Shown: positions 1-6,565, counted from the first letter of the stretch. The stretch: DNA of 6,752 nucleotides from Chloroflexota bacterium (GCA_022562335.1 JADFPM010000147.1:1-6752), one strand, 5' to 3'. Numbers and translations are program-made. The notes: generated from the sequence alone by a model not told the origin.

Positions 1-908
1 AGATGAGACTGATCGACCTCGGCGCTTTCCACGTCTTCATAGGTGAAATCGTTGTCCCGCATCAGGCCGAACAGGCTGTCCAGCATGGCGTGGTTGCCGC
101 CGCAGCACGGATACTTCTTGATCATCAGCGCGTCCTGAACGCGAAATGGCTTGCCCAGGTTATCGGCCATGGCGTCCAGGTCGTAGATGCCCTCGCCCAA
201 TACCGTGTTGGCGAATCCAAATGGATGCTCGATTATCTGGTCTCCCGCCGTCATTCCCCGCTGGGCCAGCTGGGCGGCGGTGACGCCGTCGCGGCAACTC
301 AGGCCGGCGTGCAATGGCTTGGTCATGGTGCCAAAATTGTGGATCAGCCCGCTGGACATGGACCCGGCCATACCCAGGGCCATGATGGTCTGGTGCTCGT
401 CCAGCTTCATCAGCTTGGCGCAGGCGGCGGTGCAGGCCAGGCGCCCGATGACGGCCGTGCTGTGGAACCCTTTGTCCATCTGGTTGTATTTGGTGGTGTA
501 GGCCAGGGCCAGGCCGACCTCACACCCCACCACGTAGGCCTCCAGAAGGTCCCGTCCCGTGGCGCCCGAGTTTTCACCTATGGCCAAAAGGGCCGGGAAG
601 ATGGCGACGGTGGGGTGCCCGAAGCCGCCAAAGTCGTCGTAGTCCAGGGCATGGCCCATGGTGCCGTTGGCCAAGGCCGCGTTGGCCAATGAGCTCTGCA
701 AGCCCGAGGCCAGCACTGTGGCCTGGGCCGCCGCGCCCTGATCTTCCACGTAACCCCGAATGATCTCTCCCACCGGCTCGGTCGATCCGGCCAGGATGAC
801 CCCCAGAAGGTCGAAGCAGGACTCGTTGGCCACGCGGATAGCCTCGGGCGGGATATCCTCGTAGCTGGTGTTGACCACCCATTTTGCGATCTTTTCCGTC
901 GCGCCCAT
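1..908 (-). CDS. MmgE/PrpD family protein, C-terminus beyond the window
   Basis: The reading frame is open from the ATG at 908 down to the left edge (302 codons). The family includes 2-methylcitrate dehydratase (PrpD) and cis-aconitate decarboxylase, cytoplasmic enzymes that dehydrate or decarboxylate small tricarboxylic acids; many environmental paralogues have no known substrate. Visible family motifs are GHALDYDDF with a following HP (residues 85-99), a GFHSTAVIG block in the middle, MTKPLHAG, and KKYPCCGGNH (264-273). Family members are usually about 450 residues, so roughly 150 C-terminal residues are missing only because the window ends. The start is supported by GGGAGG (916-921 on the minus strand) at normal spacing. 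The gene diverges from the SMP-30-like gene. The family call is firm; the substrate is unknown. Confidence 0.93.
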   Translation of the reverse strand, partial: MGATEKIAKWVVNTSYEDIPPEAIRVANESCFDLLGVILAGSTEPVGEIIRGYVEDQGAAAQATVLASGLQSSLANAALANGTMGHALDYDDFGGFGHPTVAIFPALLAIGENSGATGRDLLEAYVVGCEVGLALAYTTKYNQMDKGFHSTAVIGRLACTAACAKLMKLDEHQTIMALGMAGSMSSGLIHNFGTMTKPLHAGLSCRDGVTAAQLAQRGMTAGDQIIEHPFGFANTVLGEGIYDLDAMADNLGKPFRVQDALMIKKYPCCGGNHAMLDSLFGLMRDNDFTYEDVESAEVDQSH

Positions 909-978
909 AGCTATTCCTCCCTATTTTTTGTCATTCCAGACGTATCCCGGCGGACTCATGCAGCCGCCGTTAAGGCCA

Positions 979-1006
979 ATTATATACAAGTGGGACCGCA
1001 GGACAA
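979..1006 (-). promoter_or_regulatory. Probable sigma-70-type promoter of the MmgE/PrpD gene
   Basis: On the minus strand, TTGTCC (1006-1001) is followed after 16 bases by a perfect TATAAT (984-979). Transcription would start near 972, leaving a leader of about 64 bases before the ATG at 908. The -10 is full consensus and the -35 matches 4 of 6. The rest of the divergent gap (909-1192) shows no equally good promoter for the rightward gene. It does contain a small inverted repeat, CATGG-catt-CCATG, at 1090-1103, of unknown meaning. Confidence 0.5.
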
Positions 1007-1192
1007 GTGCCCGGCAGTCTTCCATTTTCTGAGGCGCTGGGGGTCCAGAACAGAACCTTTCTACAAGCCCAGTGGTGTAAAATGTGTCGCATGGCATTCC
1101 ATGGCTGACGTTTCGGTGCTTTAGTTTTTTCGCTCGTTCATGGATGAGCCGACCAAGGAATAGTTTGCCCCACGCAAAATTGAGGTGACGCG

Positions 1193-2047
1193 ATGCCCAA
1201 TACCCTTCGCGACCTGGTGCCCGAGCAATCTCCGGAGGTGCTGGCCAAGGGATTCCAATTCACCGAGGGGCCGGTTTGGCACCCTGACCGTTATCTATTA
1301 TTCAGCGACATAGCGGGAGACACCATCTTCCGGTTCGTGCCCGGCAGGGGCGTGCAAAAATTCATCACGCCCAGCCGCAACTCCAACGGCCTCACCTTCG
1401 ACGCATCGGGCCGTCTGCTGGCCTGCGAGCATGGAGGACGCCAGATCTCCAGGATCTCGGATGAAAACAACATGGTCCCGCTGGTGGGGCAATATGACGG
1501 CAAGCCCCTGAACAGCCCAAACGATCTGGTGGTCCATTCATCGGGCAATATTTTCTTCACCGACCCGCCCTTTGGGATTTCGCCCGACACGGGAGAACAG
1601 GGATTCAACGGCGTGTACCGGGTGGACCCCAACGGTTCCATCACCCTGCTCAGGGACGACATGGACCTCCCCAACGGCCTGGCCTTCACCAGCGACGAAT
1701 CCATTTTGTACATCGCCGACTCCCGGAAGCGCCAGGTTCTTGCTTATCCGGTAAATTCGGACCTTTCCCTGGGCGAACCATCGGTTTTCGTGGACATGGA
1801 CGTGACGGCGACAGGCAATCCCGATGGCATCAAGGTGGACGTGGAAGACAACGTGTACATCGCCGGCGCAGGCGGTATCTGGGCCGTCGACCCCTCGGGC
1901 CGGCACCTGGGCACGTTGGAATTCCCCGAATTGCCCTCCAACCTGGCATTTGGCGGTCCCCGAAACATGACCCTGTTCGTCACCGCCCGAACCGGGATCT
2001 ACAGCATCCGGGTCAACGTGCCGGGCCGCCCTTTGTTTCAGCCCTGA
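1193..2047 (+). CDS. SMP-30/gluconolactonase/LRE family protein
   Basis: A 284-residue six-bladed beta-propeller protein of the SMP-30/gluconolactonase family, whose members use a divalent metal to hydrolyse lactones or related esters. The four expected metal ligands can be placed: E25 in FTEGPVW, N110 in SPNDLVV, N161 in LPNGLAF and D211 in NPDGIKVD. Repeated blade motifs such as LLFSDI (35-40), FFTDPPFG (121-128) and LYIADS (172-177) are clear. The length is normal and no signal peptide is seen, so it should be cytoplasmic. The ATG follows GAGG (1182-1185) with 7 bases between. It stands alone: a divergent gap lies upstream and a 214-bp structured gap downstream. The natural substrate (sugar lactone, other lactone or ester) cannot be read from the sequence. 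Confidence 0.92.
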   Translation: MPNTLRDLVPEQSPEVLAKGFQFTEGPVWHPDRYLLFSDIAGDTIFRFVPGRGVQKFITPSRNSNGLTFDASGRLLACEHGGRQISRISDENNMVPLVGQYDGKPLNSPNDLVVHSSGNIFFTDPPFGISPDTGEQGFNGVYRVDPNGSITLLRDDMDLPNGLAFTSDESILYIADSRKRQVLAYPVNSDLSLGEPSVFVDMDVTATGNPDGIKVDVEDNVYIAGAGGIWAVDPSGRHLGTLEFPELPSNLAFGGPRNMTLFVTARTGIYSIRVNVPGRPLFQP

Positions 2048-2099
2048 CTTACCCGAAAATTCGCTCCAAGTGCCGGTGTCCATCTATCCAAGAGAACTG

Positions 2100-2187
2100 G
2101 TCATGCTGAGCCGGCCCCGATCGCAATCGGGGCGAACCTCCGACTTCGTCGCGAGTCCTCGACGGAGCCGGGACATCTGGAGCGGGG
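2100..2187. repeat. Folded intergenic element with several stems
   Basis: This stretch lies in the gap between the SMP-30-like and oxidoreductase genes. It contains a perfect 8-bp hairpin, GCCCCGAT-cgca-ATCGGGGC (2114-2133), then CTCCG (2138-2142) pairing with CGGAG (2163-2167). Inside the second stem are two smaller hairpins, CGAC-ttc-GTCG (2141-2151) and CGAG-tc-CTCG (2152-2161). CCG (2111-2113) and CGG (2169-2171) can close the whole. It is flanked by TCATGCTGAGC on the left and ACATCTGGAG on the right, which look like the ends of a dispersed intergenic repeat. There is no T-run after any stem, so a simple terminator is unlikely. That it is a repeat family is inference; the pairings are seen directly. 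Confidence 0.4.
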
Positions 2188-2225
2188 CATCTTCCAGCCC
2201 TGGACTATGCAAAATCGAACGCAGG

Positions 2226-2239
2226 GCGATTTAAATCGC
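2226..2239. promoter_or_regulatory. 14-bp perfect palindrome, possible operator
   Basis: GCGATTTAAATCGC is a perfect palindrome ending 22 bases before the ATG of the FAD oxidoreductase and just before its ribosome binding site (AAAGGA, 2249-2254). A symmetric site here could bind a dimeric repressor covering the transcription start. No regulator gene is adjacent and no second copy was noticed in the window, so the role is inferred from position and symmetry. Confidence 0.3.
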
Positions 2240-2261
2240 GGGCGCCACAAAGGAATGGCTA

Positions 2262-3434
2262 ATGGGTTCTACTGCTGAAGCGGTGGTCATCGGCGGCGGT
2301 GTGATGGGATGCAGCATCATCTACAACCTGGCCGCCCGCGGGTTGACCAACTCCGTCTTGCTGGAACGCGATCTTCTGGGTTCCGGCTCCACCGGGCGGT
2401 CTTCAGGCGTGGTCCGCATGCATTATTCCAACGAAGTCCACGCCCATATGGCCTGGCAAAGCCTGGATATCTTTCAAAACTTCGACCAAATCATCGGCGG
2501 GGATTGCGGTCTGACCCAAACCGGGTTCCTGATCTTTACCGGTGATGAGGACCTGCCGGCCTTTCATGCCAACGTGGCCATGCAGCAGGAGTGCGGCATC
2601 CAGACCAGCATCATCAGTCGGGAGGAAGCCCAAGAGATCGCTCCAGGGTTCTACCTCGACGACTGTGCCGCCATCGCCTACGAGCCCGTATCGGGATACG
2701 CCGACCCTTCGGGCACGGCCGCGGCCTACTCGGCCCGGGCCAGGGATATGGGGGCTACGGTCATGCTCCAGAGTCCCGCCACGGGCATCGAAGTGGCCGG
2801 AGGTAAAGTGGTTGCGGTGACTACGCGGGACCGGCGCATCGAGACACCCGCGGTGGTGGTGGCCACCGGGCCCTGGAGCCGCCGGTTTCTGCTGCAACAC
2901 GGCATCGACCTGCCTCTGGAGGCCACCCGCCACGAGGTGATCCATCTAAGACGCCCCATGGACAAGCTGCCCTACCACCCCGGCGGGGCCGACATCGCCA
3001 ACCTGGTATATTTCCGGCCCGAGAGCACCGACCTCACCCTGGTGGGCAACGGCAACATGGAGGACGTGGTGGAAGACCCGGAATTATTCGCGTCCCGCCC
3101 CACCCAGCGGTTCATTCAGGATGTCTGGACCCGCCTGGCCCGCCGCATCCCGGTGATGGCCGAGGCGGAATACACCACCGGATACGCCGGATTGTATACA
3201 TCCACGCCCGACTCCCATCCCATCATGGACCGGGTTGAAGGCATAGACGGACTCTACATCTGCACCGGGTTCAGCGGCCACGGTTTCAAGCTGTCTCCCA
3301 TGGTGGGTGTCTTGATGGCCGAGCTGATGCTGGACGGCAAAGCCACGACGATAGACATTTCCACCCTGCGCATGTCCCGCTTCCGCGAGGGCAAGCTAAA
3401 CCGGCCCCGCTACGGGTTCAAGGTGCTGGTGTAG
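2262..3434 (+). CDS. FAD-dependent oxidoreductase, DAO/sarcosine oxidase-like
   Basis: A 390-residue protein of the D-amino acid oxidase (DAO) fold, like the sarcosine oxidase beta subunit, glycine oxidase and related amine oxidases or dehydrogenases. The N-terminal dinucleotide-binding motif is IGGGVMG (10-16), with E35 placed to bind the FAD ribose. Next come GSTGRSSGVVR (42-52), the EPVSGYADPSG block (141-151), VVVATGPWS (198-206), and the C-terminal CTGFSGHGFKLSPMVG (334-349), all typical of the family. In YTSTPDSHP (312-320) the preceding residue is L311. Monomeric sarcosine oxidases carry a cysteine that binds FAD covalently in about this region, so the flavin here is probably non-covalent; the alignment was by eye. 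AAAGGA (2249-2254) sits at good spacing. Neighbouring amidohydrolase genes suggest an amino acid or N-methyl amino acid substrate, but this is inference. Confidence 0.9.
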   Translation: MGSTAEAVVIGGGVMGCSIIYNLAARGLTNSVLLERDLLGSGSTGRSSGVVRMHYSNEVHAHMAWQSLDIFQNFDQIIGGDCGLTQTGFLIFTGDEDLPAFHANVAMQQECGIQTSIISREEAQEIAPGFYLDDCAAIAYEPVSGYADPSGTAAAYSARARDMGATVMLQSPATGIEVAGGKVVAVTTRDRRIETPAVVVATGPWSRRFLLQHGIDLPLEATRHEVIHLRRPMDKLPYHPGGADIANLVYFRPESTDLTLVGNGNMEDVVEDPELFASRPTQRFIQDVWTRLARRIPVMAEAEYTTGYAGLYTSTPDSHPIMDRVEGIDGLYICTGFSGHGFKLSPMVGVLMAELMLDGKATTIDISTLRMSRFREGKLNRPRYGFKVLV

Positions 3435-3468
3435 TAAAGTGCTTCTATAGGCGGCATTCGAACTTGGC

Positions 3469-3508
3469 TCGACCCCGCCCGTTACCGTGTTATATTGTCG
3501 ACTTGACA
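3469..3508 (+). promoter_or_regulatory. Possible promoter and operator of the Phd-type antitoxin gene
   Basis: TCGACC (3469-3474, 4 of 6 to the -35 consensus) is followed after 16 bases by TATATT (3491-3496). This would start transcription near 3503. An imperfect symmetric site, TGTC-gactt-GACA (3496-3508), overlaps the -10 edge and start region. Antitoxins of this family usually repress their own promoter by binding such short repeats. A perfect TTGACA also occurs at 3503-3508, but a -10 at the right distance would fall in the start codon, so it is probably part of the operator rather than a -35. Confidence 0.3.
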
Positions 3509-3530
3509 CATCGACCTTATGGAGACCTCC

Positions 3531-3791
3531 ATGACCGAAACGATCAATGTCGCTGACGCAAAGAAACACCTATCCGAACTGATGAGCCGCGTTGCCTACA
3601 ACCGGGAGCGGTTCCTAGTACAAAGGCGGGGGAAACCGATGGCTGCTTTGGTCTCCGCCGAGGACCTGGTTATGCTGGAACAACAAGAGGCGCCTGCGCG
3701 AGGTCTTCTGTCAGCAGCCGGGGCGTGCGCCGACTTCGACGGTTTCGATCTCATGATTGAGAACATCTACCTTCAACGAGAACGGCCCTAA
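3531..3791 (+). CDS. Phd/YefM-type antitoxin without an adjacent toxin
   Basis: An 86-residue protein with the Phd/YefM fold: an N-terminal DNA-binding part starting INVADAKKHLSELM (5-18) and the signature FLVQRRGKPMAALVSAEDL (28-46). It ends in a charged, amphipathic tail (FDGFDLMIENIYLQRERP) of the kind that wraps around a toxin. Antitoxins of this family neutralise toxins such as PIN-domain RNases, Doc or RelE and repress their own operon. The start at 3531 is preferred over the in-frame ATG at 3519 because GGAG (3521-3524) lies 6 bases before it; the longer form would be 90 residues. No toxin follows: only 64 bases separate it from the M20 gene, and 96 bases of non-coding DNA precede it. 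It may be a solitary regulator, act with a toxin elsewhere, or be a remnant. Confidence 0.88.
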   Translation: MTETINVADAKKHLSELMSRVAYNRERFLVQRRGKPMAALVSAEDLVMLEQQEAPARGLLSAAGACADFDGFDLMIENIYLQRERP

Positions 3792-3817
3792 CCCATCCTG
3801 AGCGAACATCTAAGAAA

Positions 3818-3836
3818 TCGCACGCCGGCGGTGCGA
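3818..3836. repeat. Small inverted repeat before the M20 gene
   Basis: TCGCAC and GTGCGA form 6-bp arms around a 7-base GCCGGCG centre. No T-run follows, so it is a weak terminator candidate at best. It lies next to ATCCTGAGCGAACATCT (3795-3811), which resembles the ends of the element at 2100-2187. It may therefore be a remnant of the same intergenic repeat type, or an operator for the M20 gene that starts 19 bases further on. Confidence 0.25.
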
Positions 3837-3855
3837 AATAGGTTCCTGGTAAATT

Positions 3856-5097
3856 ATGCCCTCACCCAAAATCAACGCCTTACGTCTGAACCACTCCCTG
3901 GAGGACCTGGGCCGCATCGGCCACACCGATCAGGGGATGCAGCGGGTCGCCTTCTCCGCCTTTGACGTGGAGGGCCGGGCCCACACCATGGACCTGATGC
4001 GGCGAGTGGGCTTGGAAGTCACGATCGACCCTGCCGGAAACATCATCGGCCGCAGGGATGGGTCGGAACCCGGCCTGGCCGCCATTGCCTTGGGTTCCCA
4101 CATCGACACCGTGCCCTCGGGCGGCAAGTATGACGGCGCGCTGGGAGTGATGGGCGCTATCGAATGTCTGCAGACCCTGCAAGACCAGAGAATAACGACC
4201 CGGCACCCCCTGGAAGTGCTGGTCTTCACCAACGAAGAGGGCACCGGCTTCCCCCACTGGCTGTTCGGCAGCCGCGCCATGGCCGGCAGCCTAGCGGCCG
4301 AAGACCTGACGGCGGTGGACCAGGAGGGGATTGGGCTGGAAACCAGGCTGCAGGCCATCGGAGGAGACCTGTCCCGCATCCACGAAGCGGCTCGCAGCCC
4401 CGGCGAATTATCCGCCTACTTTGAGTTGCACATCGAGCAAGGCCCCGCCCTGGACCGGTCGGGAACCCCCATCGGGGTCGTGACCGGCATCACCGGCCGG
4501 GCCGCCTTTGAGGTGGAGGTCGCAGGCGCCGCCAATCACGCCGGTACCACGCCCATGGGACTGCGCCACGACGCCTTGCTCAGCGCCTCCCGCCTGATCT
4601 TGACGGTGGAACGCATCGCTTCGGAGTTGGAGATCTGCCGGGTCGGCACCGTGGGCCGGGTCTCGGTCAGCCCCAATGCCACCAACGTCGTCCCCGGGAC
4701 CGTCGCATTCAGCGTGGAATTTCGAGACGTAGATAGCAATGCCCTGACCGCCGCCGAGGCCGAGTTCCGCCGGAACGCCGCGGAGGTTGAGGCGTCCGAC
4801 GGGGTTTCAGTGGACATTCAGGCCCTGCCGCCCACGATCCCCGCGCCAATCAAGCCGGAGATGCAGGACCTGGTGGCCGAGGCATCCGCCAATCACGGAT
4901 TAGCCACCGAGCGGTTGCCCAGCGGCGCGGGCCACGACGCCCAGGCCATGGCCGCGATCACCGGCGTGGCCATGATATTCGTTCCCAGCATCGACGGCAT
5001 AAGCCACTCGCCCCTGGAATTTTCCACACCCCAGGCCTGCGCCGACGGCGCCCAGGTATTACTGGACCTGCTGCTTTTGGCAGACCAAAGGGAATAA
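3856..5097 (+). CDS. M20 amidohydrolase, N-carbamoyl-L-amino-acid hydrolase / allantoate amidohydrolase type
   Basis: A 413-residue metal-dependent hydrolase of the M20 family, in the group of N-carbamoyl-L-amino-acid hydrolase, beta-ureidopropionase and allantoate amidohydrolase. These release ammonia and CO2 from carbamoyl or ureido groups in the cytoplasm. The two-metal site is complete by motif: H82 in GSHIDTVPSGG, D93 in YDGALG, E127/E128 in TNEEGTGF, H192 in ELHIEQGP, and H384 in GISHSPLEF. The lid/dimerisation domain (about 210-325) contains NHAGTTPM and SPNATNVVPG, typical of this subgroup rather than of M20 peptidases. An in-frame TAA at 3850-3852 makes the ATG at 3856 the first possible start, yet the Shine-Dalgarno is poor (only GG at 3848-3849). 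The CoxG gene follows after 9 bases. Which ureido compound is used cannot be decided here. Confidence 0.92.
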   Translation: MPSPKINALRLNHSLEDLGRIGHTDQGMQRVAFSAFDVEGRAHTMDLMRRVGLEVTIDPAGNIIGRRDGSEPGLAAIALGSHIDTVPSGGKYDGALGVMGAIECLQTLQDQRITTRHPLEVLVFTNEEGTGFPHWLFGSRAMAGSLAAEDLTAVDQEGIGLETRLQAIGGDLSRIHEAARSPGELSAYFELHIEQGPALDRSGTPIGVVTGITGRAAFEVEVAGAANHAGTTPMGLRHDALLSASRLILTVERIASELEICRVGTVGRVSVSPNATNVVPGTVAFSVEFRDVDSNALTAAEAEFRRNAAEVEASDGVSVDIQALPPTIPAPIKPEMQDLVAEASANHGLATERLPSGAGHDAQAMAAITGVAMIFVPSIDGISHSPLEFSTPQACADGAQVLLDLLLLADQRE

Positions 5098-5106
5098 GGA
5101 ACAACC

Positions 5107-5541
5107 ATGCAACTTTCCGGCTCTTATACATTCGACGCCCCGGCGGCCAAGGTATGGGCCGCTTTGACCGACCCCAAATCCCTATCCAAGTGCATTCCCG
5201 GATGCCAGTCCATGGAAGCCACCGGAGATAACCAGTACAAGGCCACCGTGACGTTTTCCCTGGGACCCATCAACGGGCGGTACAACGCCACGATATCCAT
5301 GTCCGAGATGAATCCCAACCAGTCTTTCAGATTGTCGATAAACGCCAGCGGGCCAATGGGATTCGCCGACGGTCACGCCGACATCAAATTGGAAGAGACC
5401 GGGGGCAAGACCCAGGTCACCGTAAACGCCGATTCCCAGGTGGGAGGCGCAGCGGCCCGGGTTGGGCAACGCCTGATGGGCACCGTGGCCAAGACCACCA
5501 TGGACCGGTTTTTCAGTTGTGTTCAAGGACAGGTCAAATAA
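5107..5541 (+). CDS. coxG: CoxG-like SRPBCC protein (CO dehydrogenase subunit G family)
   Basis: A 144-residue protein of the CoxG family, a START-like (SRPBCC) fold. In CO-oxidising bacteria CoxG helps attach CO dehydrogenase to the membrane, and homologues often accompany other molybdenum hydroxylases. Family marks are YTFDAPAAKVWAALTDP (7-23), the CIPGC turn (29-33), GPINGRY (53-59), GFADGHA, and GGAAARVGQRLMGTVAK (113-129) ending in DRFF. This is the short form: it lacks the C-terminal extension and membrane helix that some members have. AAGGA (5096-5100) overlaps the stop codon of the M20 gene, so the two are almost certainly co-transcribed and probably translationally coupled. No coxM, coxS, coxL or xanthine dehydrogenase-type gene is visible, so its partner must be elsewhere or it has another job, such as binding a hydrophobic ligand. 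Confidence 0.9.
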   Translation: MQLSGSYTFDAPAAKVWAALTDPKSLSKCIPGCQSMEATGDNQYKATVTFSLGPINGRYNATISMSEMNPNQSFRLSINASGPMGFADGHADIKLEETGGKTQVTVNADSQVGGAAARVGQRLMGTVAKTTMDRFFSCVQGQVK

Positions 5542-5556
5542 CCAACCTGCCTTTTT
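5527..5556 (+). terminator. Probable intrinsic terminator after coxG
   Basis: GGaCAGGT (5527-5534) pairs with ACCTGCC (5545-5551), giving seven base pairs with one bulged A and a 10-base loop, directly followed by TTTTT (5552-5556). The left arm begins inside the last codons of coxG and the loop contains its stop codon. It would end the M20-coxG transcript, wholly or partly, before the cyclase gene. No convincing promoter was found in the 45 bases between this site and the cyclase start, so some read-through seems likely. Confidence 0.45.
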
Positions 5557-5601
5557 ACTTAAACGGGCGATAACCCCACTTACGATCAAGGAGAACGGCC
5601 A

Positions 5602-6522
5602 GTGGAACGACGAATACCCACCAAAGAAGAAGTAGCGGCCTATTTGAAAGAGGACAATAACTGGGGCCGCTGGGGCAAAGACGACCAGGTTGGCGCCGTA
5701 AACATGGTGACCAACGAGAAGCGGGCCGCCGCCGCCAGGCTGGTCAAAACCGGCCGGGCCGTGTCCCTCAGCCGCGAGTTCCCCAAGCTGCCGGCCCCCA
5801 ATAATCCCACGCCGGCCCAACATTTCATGAAACGAAGCACCCGGGGCGACACCGGCGGCGGCATGGCCACCGACTACTACGGCATCGCCTACCACGGCAC
5901 GGCCACCACCCATCTGGACGCCCTGTGCCACGTTTGGGACCACAATGGGATGTGGAACGGCGCCGACCCCAATGAAGTGATCACCTTCGACGGCTCCGTG
6001 TGGGGCTCGGTGGAACATTGGAAGGAGGGCATCATCACCCGGGGCGTGCTGCTGGACGTGCCCAAACACCGGGGTAAACCCTACGTCACCCAGGAAGAAC
6101 CCATCCACGCCTGGGAGTTGGAGGACATCGCCAAGGAGCAGGGCGTCAAGATGGAGCCGGGAGACGCTTTGGTGGTTTACGGCGGCCGGGAGAAGTGGAA
6201 CGAAGACGGAAATCCCCTGTGGGGCAGCGACCCTAACCTGCGTCCCGGCCTGCACGCCTCCTGCTTGAAATTCATCAAAGATTCCGACTGCTGCGTGTTG
6301 GTGTGGGACATGATGGACCACACCCCCAACGGCTACGACATACCCTGGAGCGTCCACGGCTCCATCTTCGCCTACGGCATCGGCCTGTTGGACAACTCGC
6401 TGCTCCAACCCCTGGCCGAAGCATGCGCCGAAGAGGGCCGCTACGAGTTCATGCTGACCATCAACCCTCTCCGGGTGGTGGGCGGCACCGGCTCGCCGGT
6501 GAACCCCGTCGCGCTGTTTTAG
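5602..6522 (+). CDS. Cyclase-family (kynurenine formamidase-like) metal-dependent hydrolase
   Basis: A 306-residue protein of the cyclase family (Pfam Cyclase). The family includes kynurenine formamidase and isatin hydrolase, which hydrolyse amide bonds with a divalent metal. The opening WGRWGKDDQVGAVNMVT (21-37) is typical of the longer members. The metal motif reads YHGTATTHLDALCH (97-110), giving H104, D106 and H110. The first histidine of the usual HxGTHxDxPxH is missing at its expected place (T100), with H98 as a possible stand-in. The C-terminal part contains VVYGGREKW, LVWDMMDHTPNG, and a last stretch NPLRVVGGTGSPVNPVA. Translation starts at GTG, supported by a strong AAGGAG (5588-5593) 8 bases upstream; the next in-frame ATG (residue 35) would remove conserved sequence. 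It lies 60 bases after coxG, behind a probable terminator. The substrate is unknown. Confidence 0.9.
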   Translation: MERRIPTKEEVAAYLKEDNNWGRWGKDDQVGAVNMVTNEKRAAAARLVKTGRAVSLSREFPKLPAPNNPTPAQHFMKRSTRGDTGGGMATDYYGIAYHGTATTHLDALCHVWDHNGMWNGADPNEVITFDGSVWGSVEHWKEGIITRGVLLDVPKHRGKPYVTQEEPIHAWELEDIAKEQGVKMEPGDALVVYGGREKWNEDGNPLWGSDPNLRPGLHASCLKFIKDSDCCVLVWDMMDHTPNGYDIPWSVHGSIFAYGIGLLDNSLLQPLAEACAEEGRYEFMLTINPLRVVGGTGSPVNPVALF

Positions 6523-6565
6523 TCAGACACGCCTCAACTCAACCGCTGGCACCATCCAGACGTCT

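Noticed and set aside
3..692. Open frame of 229 codons on the plus strand at the left edge
   Set aside because: It is antisense to the MmgE/PrpD gene, which has strong family motifs on the minus strand. The plus-strand product shows no domain.
574..882. Open frame of 102 codons on the minus strand
   Set aside because: It is an out-of-frame shadow of the MmgE/PrpD gene, composed mostly of Gly and Arg.
1538..2083. Open frame of 181 codons antisense to the SMP-30-like gene
   Set aside because: There is no recognisable domain, and the plus-strand gene has complete metal ligands and a ribosome binding site.
3503..3508. Perfect TTGACA as a -35 box
   Set aside because: A -10 box 16-18 bases downstream would fall at about the antitoxin start codon, where no TATAAT-like sequence exists. 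The TATATT just upstream is a better -10.
5182..6408. Long open frame (408 codons) on the minus strand, antisense to coxG and the cyclase gene
   Set aside because: Its translation is low-complexity, rich in Gly, Val and His, with no recognisable domain, and it spans two genes whose families are clear. It is a by-product of GC-rich codon usage.
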